In this document: piece after piece, positions 57,093 to 64,000 of the stretch | Position numbering within the stretch: the stretch's first letter is position 1 | Layout: each line of letters starts with the position of its first letter | From: RUG420 sp045642465 | GTDB lineage: Bacteria > Bacillota > Clostridia > Oscillospirales > Acutalibacteraceae | Assembly: GCA_045642465.1 (NCBI GenBank) | Contig: JAZUIY010000015.1 | Coordinates: forward strand, 1-64,000 | Length of the DNA stretch: 64,000 nt | Direction: 5' to 3' | Program-made: the position numbers and the translations under genes | The notes under the pieces: generated by a model | The model's input: only the letters and a program-made list of their open reading frames with translations | Databases searched by the model: none | Told to the model about the DNA's origin: nothing

Positions 57093-59075
57093 ATGAATAA
57101 GACTATTAACCTTATTGACGAAGAAAATCAGCAACTCGCTTTGTATCGTCTTGAACAGTATGAAGATTTGTTCATGGATACCCCAGAAAAGCCATCTGCT
57201 AGAATTTATCAGACCAAGCGTGGTAAGAAAGCCATTGCCGGTCTTCAGATGATTGAAAAAGATTACGACATTTCCTGGTATCAGGCTGTTAAAAACCGTT
57301 GGTTAAAGCGCATGGATAAGGAATTCCTTTTCTACCGTGCAAACAGCATTACCGCTGAACAGGCTTTTGCTTATGCTGACAAGCTGGCTGAAGCTTTTGC
57401 ATACATCGGCATTCAGAAGGGTGACGAAATTCCTTGCTGCCTTTCCAACATTCCAGAAATGGTTTACGTACTTCTTGCTGCCAACAAGCTTGGTGCAAAA
57501 GTAAACCTGTTTGCAGCTCACTACGATCCTGCTTACATTGACATCATCCTGAACGATGCTTCCAACAAGCTCTTCATTGCTTCCGATGACGTTTATGGTG
57601 AAATCAAGGATGCCGTTGCAAAACACGACTACCTTTACAAACTGGTTGTATCTCTTGCAGATTCTCTTCCAGAAGATCCAACCAAGTGTGATGAATACGA
57701 ACCAAAATGTGATCGTTTCTATCACTACGAAAACAAAGCTAAGGCTTTTGCCGCTGAAGATGTTAACCTCATGACTTGGGGCCAGTTCCTTGAACTTGGC
57801 AACTACTTCAAGGGCACTATTGTTGACGACAACAACCTTAACACCGAATTCTTAATTACCTACACTTCCGGTTCCACCAAGATTGGTTTCCCGAAGCGTA
57901 TGATTCACTGCAACCGCTCTCCAATCGTTATCGGTGTATTCCATGACCCAGCCCTTTGCGGCAACCCAGCCGTTATTGGTCTCCGTACCATGGCTCACAT
58001 CCACACCGACTCCAACACCAACATCATCACTTCCATTTCCGACGCATTCTTCCAGAACTGGTCCGTTGGTCTGGAACCTGAATATGCTCCAGAAACCTTC
58101 CTGGATCTCTTAATGGTAGATAAGCCAAACGTAGTTACCGCTACTTCCACCTTCTTTGCTGTTGCTGCTAAGCAGTACCTCATGGAAGGTCAGTGGAACG
58201 ACCGTAAGTTTGACTTCCTTCTTTCCCCACTCTGCGTAGGTGAAGGTTGCTGCCTCGGTCAGGAAAGATTCATCAACGCTTGGCTCAAGAAGTCCAAGGC
58301 TGGTTCCGGCGTTAACCTTGCCGGCCCAATCCACTTCCCATACATCACCATCGGCATCGGCGGTGGCGACACCGAACACGGCGGTATCTACTATACTCTT
58401 TGGAAGGGTCTCTATCAGGGCCTCAACAAATTCAAGCTCAAGGGCGAACAGTATGGTATGGAACCAGTTCCTTATGTTCAGGTTGCTGTTCTTAAGCAGA
58501 ATGACAACGGCGAATATGAAGAATGTGACTACGGTGAAGAAGGCGTAATTGTTGCTAACTCTTACACCAACATGAAGAAGTACAAGGAATTCCACAAGGT
58601 TATTGACAAGGTTATCACCGACAACAAGGGTCGTGACTGGCTCTCCTGTGACGTATTCGGCTACATTGACAAGATGGGCAACGTTCACATGAAGGACCGT
58701 AAGGATGCTCTTGTAACCATGGAAAACGGCAAGAAGATTTATCCGTTCCGTCTTGCTGACATTGCTCAGGAAGATATCGACAACGTATTCTTCGCTCTGG
58801 TTACCACTGCTGAAGTTGACGGAAAGACCATGTTCGTAATGAACTATGAAATTTCCCCACTTGCTAAGAAGGACGAACTTACCGTTCTCAACGACATGGC
58901 AAAGAGAATCAACAAGGCATATCCTGACTTGTCCGACAGAATTGTATACCGTCTTTACAACGACGAATACCTGTTCCCAATTACCGGCTCCGGTAAGAGA
59001 AACATTGTTGAAGTTGCTAAGAGCGGTGCAGCTCACACCTTCAAGCTGGTTAACGGCAAGAAAGTAAAGCTTTAA
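57093..59075 (+). CDS. AMP-binding (acyl-CoA synthetase family) enzyme
   Basis: A 660-residue member of the adenylate-forming superfamily. The phosphate loop is LITYTSGSTKIGFPKRM (around residue 255); IQKGDEIPCCLSNIPEMVYV is the usual N-terminal region, and SCDVFGYIDKMGNVHMKDRK matches the hinge (YxDxxGxxxxxxR) motif. A Lys in TGSGKRNIVE near the end fits the catalytic Lys. It should activate a carboxylic acid with ATP, usually to form a CoA thioester; the substrate is unknown. Highly biased codon use and a strong promoter suggest high expression. ATG 57093 is preferred to the in-frame TTG 57072. Confidence 0.88.
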   Translation: MNKTINLIDEENQQLALYRLEQYEDLFMDTPEKPSARIYQTKRGKKAIAGLQMIEKDYDISWYQAVKNRWLKRMDKEFLFYRANSITAEQAFAYADKLAEAFAYIGIQKGDEIPCCLSNIPEMVYVLLAANKLGAKVNLFAAHYDPAYIDIILNDASNKLFIASDDVYGEIKDAVAKHDYLYKLVVSLADSLPEDPTKCDEYEPKCDRFYHYENKAKAFAAEDVNLMTWGQFLELGNYFKGTIVDDNNLNTEFLITYTSGSTKIGFPKRMIHCNRSPIVIGVFHDPALCGNPAVIGLRTMAHIHTDSNTNIITSISDAFFQNWSVGLEPEYAPETFLDLLMVDKPNVVTATSTFFAVAAKQYLMEGQWNDRKFDFLLSPLCVGEGCCLGQERFINAWLKKSKAGSGVNLAGPIHFPYITIGIGGGDTEHGGIYYTLWKGLYQGLNKFKLKGEQYGMEPVPYVQVAVLKQNDNGEYEECDYGEEGVIVANSYTNMKKYKEFHKVIDKVITDNKGRDWLSCDVFGYIDKMGNVHMKDRKDALVTMENGKKIYPFRLADIAQEDIDNVFFALVTTAEVDGKTMFVMNYEISPLAKKDELTVLNDMAKRINKAYPDLSDRIVYRLYNDEYLFPITGSGKRNIVEVAKSGAAHTFKLVNGKKVKL

Positions 59076-59083
59076 TCTTCAAT

Positions 59084-59121
59084 TAAAAAACCACCGACAT
59101 TTGTCGGTGGTTTTCTTTTTT
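59084..59121. terminator. Terminator, convergent
   Basis: AAAACCACCGACA/TGTCGGTGGTTTT with long T run. Confidence 0.93.
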
Positions 59122-59129
59122 TGTTTTCT

Positions 59130-59546
59130 TTAAAACTTTAATGGAACCAGGTTTTCCCCCTTTTGCTGATATAGGGTGGCCTTGCTTACGTCTCCTGCAG
59201 TATAGAGTCCATTGGATTTATGTTTTACTATTTGGCAGCCTACATAGACCATATTGCCCATGCAGTAAATGCCGGTTCCATCTTGATCTGCATATTCAAT
59301 GACACCAATTACCACATTGTTCTCTTTGATGTAATTGAAATACCAGTCATTGATTTTTTCTTCTGTGCAGTATTTGGAGTCCACTTTTGCATAAGCGCAA
59401 GTGGAAACCACAGTGGCTTTGTCGTTCCCATATATTTCGTGAATGCTAGCGTGGTTGTAAAGATGTTCCGGTGCCTGGCCTCCACAGCCCGCTGCGCCAA
59501 GGAACAGTACCAGTGCCATAATGACAATAAATATTCTTCGCTTCAT
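59130..59546 (-). CDS. Lipoprotein, unknown
   Basis: A 138-residue lipoprotein (lipobox GAAGC) with AGGAGGG just before ATG 59546; the frame stays open upstream but has no ribosome binding site there. The mature region (EIYGNDKATVVSTCAYAKVD, YFNYIKENNVVIGVIEYADQ, GIYCMGNMVYVGC) has three Cys besides the lipidated one. No family recognised. It diverges from rsmA. Confidence 0.8.
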   Translation of the reverse strand: MKRRIFIVIMALVLFLGAAGCGGQAPEHLYNHASIHEIYGNDKATVVSTCAYAKVDSKYCTEEKINDWYFNYIKENNVVIGVIEYADQDGTGIYCMGNMVYVGCQIVKHKSNGLYTAGDVSKATLYQQKGENLVPLKF

Positions 59547-59640
59547 TTCATGCCCTCCTGTGAGAGTTAATTGTAGCACAAACCCGTCTCCTATAATATA
59601 ATGGAAAGCAGTATTAGGCAACCTGCCCTTTGGAGGAACC

Positions 59641-60495
59641 ATGAATTTATCTGACATTTCTCAAATTGAAGCCCTGTTAAAACGCCACGGCTTTCACTTT
59701 TCCAAGTCTCTTGGTCAAAACTTTCTCATAGACCCTGAGGTGTGCCCGGCTATGGCCGAGGCTGCCTTACCAAGCGCCGATTATGGCGCATTGGAAATTG
59801 GCCCGGGCATTGGGGTGCTGACCGTTGAACTGGCGCAGCGGGCTAAGAAAGTGGTTTCCATTGAATTGGATGATAGCCTCTTCCCTATTTTAGATGAGAC
59901 CTTAGCGGAATATGACAATATTAAGGTAATCCACGGAGATGCTTTAAAGTTAGACCTGCACCAGCTCCTTGCCGAAGAATTCGGTGACATGCCAGTAGTT
60001 ATTTGTGCTAACCTTCCGTATTACATTACCTCTCCTATTATTACCACCCTGCTCAGTTCCAAACTGCCGGTGGAAAACATTACGGTTATGGTTCAGGCAG
60101 AAGCGGCAGAGCGTCTGTGTGCCGATATGGGCACCCGTGAGGCCGGAGCCATTACCGCAGCCATTCAGTTCTATGCCGAAGCAGAACGGCTCTTTACCGT
60201 ACCGAAGGAAAGCTTTGTGCCTGCGCCAAAGGTTACCAGCGAAGTCATTCGCCTCACCCTCCGTCCGGAACCCTTTGCTGCTCTGGACAACGAGAAAGCC
60301 TTCTTCAATATGGTTAAGGCAGGCTTCACTCAGCGCCGCAAAACCATTATGAATTCCCTTTCCGGTGCCCTTGGTATTTCCAAGGATTCCCTCCGAACCC
60401 TGCTGGCTACCGTAGACGTTCCGGAAAACGCAAGAATTGAACAGTTGACCTTAGAACAGTTACTTCGGATTTTTGAGGAATCCAAAAAGCAATAA
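59641..60495 (+). CDS. rsmA: 16S rRNA (adenine1518/1519-N6)-dimethyltransferase
   Basis: A 284-residue SAM-dependent enzyme (KsgA) that dimethylates the two adenines in helix 45. Signs: FSKSLGQNFLIDPEV, the SAM loop EIGPGIGVLT, SIELDDSLFP, catalytic NLPYYITSPI, and FVPAPKVTSEVIRL plus FTQRRKTIMNSL at the C-terminal domain. These fit RsmA rather than Erm. GGAGGAACC precedes ATG 59641. Followed at once by a terminator. Confidence 0.96.
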   Translation: MNLSDISQIEALLKRHGFHFSKSLGQNFLIDPEVCPAMAEAALPSADYGALEIGPGIGVLTVELAQRAKKVVSIELDDSLFPILDETLAEYDNIKVIHGDALKLDLHQLLAEEFGDMPVVICANLPYYITSPIITTLLSSKLPVENITVMVQAEAAERLCADMGTREAGAITAAIQFYAEAERLFTVPKESFVPAPKVTSEVIRLTLRPEPFAALDNEKAFFNMVKAGFTQRRKTIMNSLSGALGISKDSLRTLLATVDVPENARIEQLTLEQLLRIFEESKKQ

Positions 60496-60530
60496 AAAAG
60501 ACCGCACACTGTGCGGTCTTTTCTTTTAGC
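60494..60530. terminator. Terminator, convergent
   Basis: AAAGACCGCACA/TGTGCGGTCTTT with A and T runs, between rsmA and the leftward CinA-like gene. Confidence 0.92.
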
Positions 60531-61644
60531 TTAAAATAACAGGTCCGTTGCCCAGGGTTTCGGTTGGGTTCGGCTCGGTTTTGCCTTCGTCTAACCAGGC
60601 TTCAATCATCTGGAAGAGGACTTCAATGGAGCGGTATACCAGCTGGAGAGGAGTGTCTCCTTCAAAGGCAGGTACTTTTGCTTCATTGGCGGTCTTTCCG
60701 TCTGAAATACAAACGTAAACGTGGTAGTTCTTTTTGCCTTCGTCATTGCTCTTTGCATAGACTTTGGAAAGAACCACACCTAAGTTACTTTCGGTTTTAT
60801 CAAAGGTGGTCTTAGCCAACTGAATGGCGTAATCTTCTGCACTAAGTGCACCCTTTTCCAAGGTGTGCGGGCTGAGAAGAACCACATCCTGCATGTCAAC
60901 AACAGCAGCAACATTCTTTAAGAAGTCTACGGTTTTGGTGTTGGCAATGGCTACGGTCTTGCCGGCAATCTTCAGCTTGTTTACCACGTTGGTAACAAAG
61001 CCTTCGTTGATTGGCAATCCGCTGGTTAATGGGGAAATAACCGGAGTTTCTTCTGCCAGTTCTTCCGGTTCTTCCTTCTTTTTGAAGATAGGGCTAACCT
61101 TCTTCTGTTCTTCCTGTTGGTTTTCCAAGAACACACTGATATTCATGTGGTCCCGGAGGTAAGGCAAAACGCTATCCTGCATGAGGAAATTCATGCGGGT
61201 ATCATCCAGTGGAAGGACTACCATAATCTGCTTATTGGACTTTACAGCGAACCCGCTGGAAATGGCATCTTCGGAAAGAAGAGCATCTGCATCGCTCGGC
61301 AAGGTGGCCAATTCGGTCATGACATCCGGCAGCATGTCTGGGAAGGTCTGCTGTAACAGTTTGTTCAGCGGCTTGCTGACACGCATCTTCAAGTTGAAGG
61401 CAGCGGCCAGGTACTTTTTGAATGCCGGGAACAAATCCGGATCAACAGTCAAAACCACTACGTCAGAATAATCCAGTGCTTCTCCAAGGGCATCCATAAA
61501 CTTGGCTTCGGTGTCGTAATTCTGGAAGGATTTTACTTCTTCCGGACTGCCAAGGGAACGTTTGAATGCAGCAACAATGATATTCTGGGCTGCTGTCATT
61601 TCCTGGGTTAATTCTACGCCCAGGTTCAGTAAGCTAAGTTTCAT
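60526..61644 (-). CDS. CinA-like protein, apparently degenerate
   Basis: A 372-residue cytosolic protein whose layout recalls CinA (competence/damage-inducible, pyridine-nucleotide salvage). It has an N-terminal MocF-like half with LPSDADALLSEDAISSGFAV then IMVVLPLDDTRMNFL, echoing the CinA GTAPGF...LPGVPxEM segment. The C-terminal half (KLKIAGKTVAIANTKTVDFL, HVYVCISDGK) aligns with the amidohydrolase domain but lacks its AES-TGG and TGIAGP residues. It is separated from the sortase gene by 14 bases. Assignment is by eye and tentative; enzymatic activity is doubtful. Confidence 0.55.
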   Translation of the reverse strand: MKLSLLNLGVELTQEMTAAQNIIVAAFKRSLGSPEEVKSFQNYDTEAKFMDALGEALDYSDVVVLTVDPDLFPAFKKYLAAAFNLKMRVSKPLNKLLQQTFPDMLPDVMTELATLPSDADALLSEDAISSGFAVKSNKQIMVVLPLDDTRMNFLMQDSVLPYLRDHMNISVFLENQQEEQKKVSPIFKKKEEPEELAEETPVISPLTSGLPINEGFVTNVVNKLKIAGKTVAIANTKTVDFLKNVAAVVDMQDVVLLSPHTLEKGALSAEDYAIQLAKTTFDKTESNLGVVLSKVYAKSNDEGKKNYHVYVCISDGKTANEAKVPAFEGDTPLQLVYRSIEVLFQMIEAWLDEGKTEPNPTETLGNGPVILS

Positions 61645-61658
61645 CTAGTACGGTCTCC

Positions 61659-63044
61659 TTATTTGTTATACCAACGTGCAGCGCCTTCATATGGGTTACG
61701 GATTACCTTAATGTTGTAGTAGGCCTGTGGGTAACGAGGGTTCGGGTTCACTTTGGCCTTAGAGGTATCCATGGTCAATTTTTCACCGTCACGAACCATA
61801 CGGCCGACTACAACCAAACGGGCTTCGTCGAAGTCGTAGGTGCAGGTGGAAAGGGTAATGAGTTTGTCACCCTTCTTAATATCTACACCCGTCTTATAAA
61901 GTGCTCTTTGGTCTAAGTTCTCTACAAAGGATTCAAACGCTTCATCGCTCACAAAGTTACTGGTTGCATAGTTGAAGCAGTAGCCGTTGTCTCCGGAAGC
62001 CTTACCGTTGGAAATAAATACGGCATATACCTTGAACTTATAGTTGGCATACAGGGTGCTGTATTCAATAATTGGATTTTCTTTAAAGCCGTCAATGGAC
62101 TTATATTCCTTCAGTGGTGTGAACATCTGGTCATCTCGGCGCATGGAATGTGCGTAGATGGTGGTGTTCTGATCCAGCGGCTCAATGTGGTTATGTTCAT
62201 CCAGGAACGGTGCGCCATAGGCACTATAAGCCTGGTTGAAGTTGTGGCGAAGATAAAGGGTGCCATTTCTCATAACCGGATAGTCAATGCCTAGGCCCTT
62301 AATGCGAATCCAGCCGGCAAGGTCCTGGTTCTGTGCATACAGAGAAGCAAATTTCACCTGCATGCCTTCTGGGAAGGTAACATCCGGATACTTATTCTTA
62401 ATGTCATCCCAAGCAGCCTTGGAACTGGCCATCATTTCTTCTGCATAGGTGTCGTCCAGGCTTTCGTTGTCGGTACGTTCCTTTAACATGTACCCAAAGA
62501 CGGCAATACAGCCAATTAAAACCAAACCGGAAACCAGCAAGACAAACTTCCGAACCAGTTCATAGACGGAGTCCCCTTTTCTTGGGAGAACGCCCTTCTT
62601 CTGTTTCTTCTTATTTTTCTTGTTCTTCTGGTTTTTGCCGTCCTTTTGGCTTTGGTTGGCTTTTTGGCTTTTCTCTTTCTTTGGCTTTTCCTTTTTTGCA
62701 GAAATTGGTGCCTGTTCTTCAAAGTCATCTAAGGTTTCTTCTAAGAACTGCTCTTCTTCCACCGGGGCTGTTTTTGGCGCTTCCTTTTCCGGTTCTTCTG
62801 CTACAGGGAGCGCCTTAGATTTTGGGTATTCCGGTGCCTTCTTGACAGTGCCGGATTCAAAGGAATCCAAAATGGAGTCTACGTAGCTCCAATATTTGTC
62901 ATCTTTCTTTGCGGTTTCTTCTGCCGGTGCAGCCGGCTGTTCCTCCAGAGCCAAAGGATCTGCATCTTTGTTCATGGCTTGGAACATGTTCTGCATGGCA
63001 TCCATATAATTGATATCGTCTTTGTTTGCTTTGGACAAGGTCAT
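61659..63044 (-). CDS. srtB: Class B sortase with long cytoplasmic N-terminus
   Basis: A 461-residue sortase. Residues 1-157 are an unusual acidic-then-Lys-rich, disordered cytoplasmic region (KNQKNKKNKKKQKK near 138-151), followed by one transmembrane segment (about 166-187) and a class B catalytic domain with His299 in TIYAHSM, Cys401 in TLSTCTYD and Arg409. The DLAGWIRIKGLGIDYPVM block is typical of SrtB. It has no C-terminal membrane anchor, unlike the pilus sortase, and no obvious substrate beside it, so it may be the general wall-anchoring enzyme. It lies 9 bases after the acidic membrane protein gene. Confidence 0.92.
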   Translation of the reverse strand: MTLSKANKDDINYMDAMQNMFQAMNKDADPLALEEQPAAPAEETAKKDDKYWSYVDSILDSFESGTVKKAPEYPKSKALPVAEEPEKEAPKTAPVEEEQFLEETLDDFEEQAPISAKKEKPKKEKSQKANQSQKDGKNQKNKKNKKKQKKGVLPRKGDSVYELVRKFVLLVSGLVLIGCIAVFGYMLKERTDNESLDDTYAEEMMASSKAAWDDIKNKYPDVTFPEGMQVKFASLYAQNQDLAGWIRIKGLGIDYPVMRNGTLYLRHNFNQAYSAYGAPFLDEHNHIEPLDQNTTIYAHSMRRDDQMFTPLKEYKSIDGFKENPIIEYSTLYANYKFKVYAVFISNGKASGDNGYCFNYATSNFVSDEAFESFVENLDQRALYKTGVDIKKGDKLITLSTCTYDFDEARLVVVGRMVRDGEKLTMDTSKAKVNPNPRYPQAYYNIKVIRNPYEGAARWYNK

Positions 63045-63053
63045 TGCCCTCCT

Positions 63054-64000
63054 TTAACTGATGAGTAAGGTAAGTGGGGTATCAGCTAGATGATTCATAA
63101 CCGGAGCCATAATAGCGGCAACTTCGCGGCTAAAATGTCCTCCGTTGACAATCAACATAATGCAACAGGCCAAAATAACAATGGCACAAATCCAAATGAG
63201 GCCTTTGCGGATAATAACGGAGAATTTGTCTCCTACCATTGGGAAAATGGACTCAAAGAAACTTGGCGCAGAGGTGTTTTGAATAACCGGTTCGTCGTAA
63301 TAGGTTTCCTCGTATTCGTCAAAGCTGTCTGCTTCTTCGGTTTCCTCAATGTAAGGGGCAATGCTGTCCTCACCGTGAGGTATGAGTTCTTCTTCCTCTG
63401 GTTCCGGAATGTCCTCTACCACAGATACGTTCTTAATGTGAACTTTCTTCTTGGCTTTGGCCTTATCCTTCCACTTGGACAGTAATTTTTTCGGCTTTAC
63501 AGGAATATCTTCTTCCTGTTCGTCTTCGCCCCATTCCAGTTCCTTCGGATCAATGTGAACTTCAAAATGAGCCTTTTCTTCTACCGGTTCCTCTTCCGGT
63601 TCATCCTTTTTCAGATATTGTTCCGGGCCGGCGAAGATGGCTTCTTCAATGGCCTTTTTCAGAGAAACATCATAAAAGGAGAAGATACCGTCTTCCCCAG
63701 TTTTTTCTACCACAGGTTTTTCCTGTTTCGGTTCATCCTGTTTCGGTTCATCCTGAATTGGTTCTTCCTGAATTGGTTCTTCCTGAATTGATTCTTCTAT
63801 TGGTTTTTCCTGGGTTGGCTTTTCTGTTTGTTCTACCTGGAGTAGCTCTTCTGTTGGCTCTTCCCGGAGTGGTTCTATGGTTGGTGTTTCGGTTGCTTCA
63901 TCCATTGGAGGTTCGGCTGGGGTGGTTGGCTCCTCTGGGGCTTTGGCCTTCGGTTTCATTTCAGGCAATGGGCCAGGGCTGAGTTCCGCAAGGATTTTGT
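63054..64000 (-). CDS. Acidic Pro/Glu-repeat membrane protein, 5' end outside window
   Basis: The frame stays open to the window edge, so the N-terminus is missing (an internal TTG at 63968 and an ATG at 63959 have no ribosome binding site). The visible 315 residues begin with a Pro/Glu-rich region holding repeats EEPIQ and DEPKQ (about plus positions 63720-63790), then acidic and basic stretches. One transmembrane segment lies near the end (LIWICAIVILACCIMLIV), followed by about 25 residues. Probably intracellular repeats with a C-terminal anchor. First known gene of the unit with the sortase and CinA-like genes; function unknown. Confidence 0.75.
   Translation of the reverse strand, partial: KILAELSPGPLPEMKPKAKAPEEPTTPAEPPMDEATETPTIEPLREEPTEELLQVEQTEKPTQEKPIEESIQEEPIQEEPIQDEPKQDEPKQEKPVVEKTGEDGIFSFYDVSLKKAIEEAIFAGPEQYLKKDEPEEEPVEEKAHFEVHIDPKELEWGEDEQEEDIPVKPKKLLSKWKDKAKAKKKVHIKNVSVVEDIPEPEEEELIPHGEDSIAPYIEETEEADSFDEYEETYYDEPVIQNTSAPSFFESIFPMVGDKFSVIIRKGLIWICAIVILACCIMLIVNGGHFSREVAAIMAPVMNHLADTPLTLLIS

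Overview
The window looks like a chromosomal segment of a Gram-positive, low-to-mid GC anaerobe of the class Clostridia (Bacillota), probably a gut Oscillospiraceae/Ruminococcaceae-like lineage. The evidence is class B sortases, S-layer homology (SLH) proteins, a TipAS-type MerR regulator, sigma-A-type promoters, AGGAGG ribosome binding sites, many lipoproteins and short intrinsic terminators. The species cannot be named from the sequence.

Layout. 1-7.8 kb: the end of a VOC protein, an orphan double-glycine-leader peptide, a GNAT gene, a decayed GH43 remnant fused to an ornithine-cyclodeaminase-like gene, an exported amide hydrolase, flavoproteins, a MerR/TipAS regulator with its own 19-bp-spacer promoter, a LinA-like nucleotidyltransferase and a sirtuin. 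8.3-13.2 kb: five paralogous secreted proteins of a family I do not recognise, interrupted by a membrane metallophosphoesterase. 13.2-19 kb: a PPC-domain protein, GNAT, a PurF-like enzyme lacking the N-terminal catalytic Cys, small membrane proteins, RlmD and a cytosolic amide hydrolase. 19-22.6 kb: an SPFH / ribbon-helix-helix / ABC transporter operon with a twin operator. 22.7-25.6 kb: lipoproteins sharing an unrecognised C-terminal domain and a Cys-rich membrane-anchored protein. 25.7-32.7 kb: metabolic and housekeeping genes (radical SAM activase, Mrp, TadA, CPBP protease, malic enzyme plus malate/lactate dehydrogenase, HD hydrolase, VTT-domain protein).

32.8-45.8 kb is the most unusual part. 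A lone tyrosine recombinase lies next to two very large, homologous, convergent surface adhesins. Each adhesin is preceded by the same 20-bp sequence, in inverted orientation, with 7-bp dyad arms around an 11-bp spacer. The right-hand copy joins a leftward pilus operon: degenerate SipA-like signal peptidase, FctA-like pilin, class B sortase, minor pilin. The simplest reading is an 8-kb invertible cassette that swaps which adhesin sits at the end of the pilus operon.

46-64 kb: a Zn/Cd efflux operon with ArsR regulator, tRNA-Arg(CCU), an SLH-anchored lipase-like operon, small peptides, a repeat-rich wall protein, two SGNH hydrolases with C-terminal repeat stalks, an acyl-CoA synthetase-like enzyme, rsmA, and a cluster with a CinA-like degenerate protein, a second class B sortase and an acidic membrane protein cut off by the window edge.

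All family names are by recognition of motifs. No database search was run.
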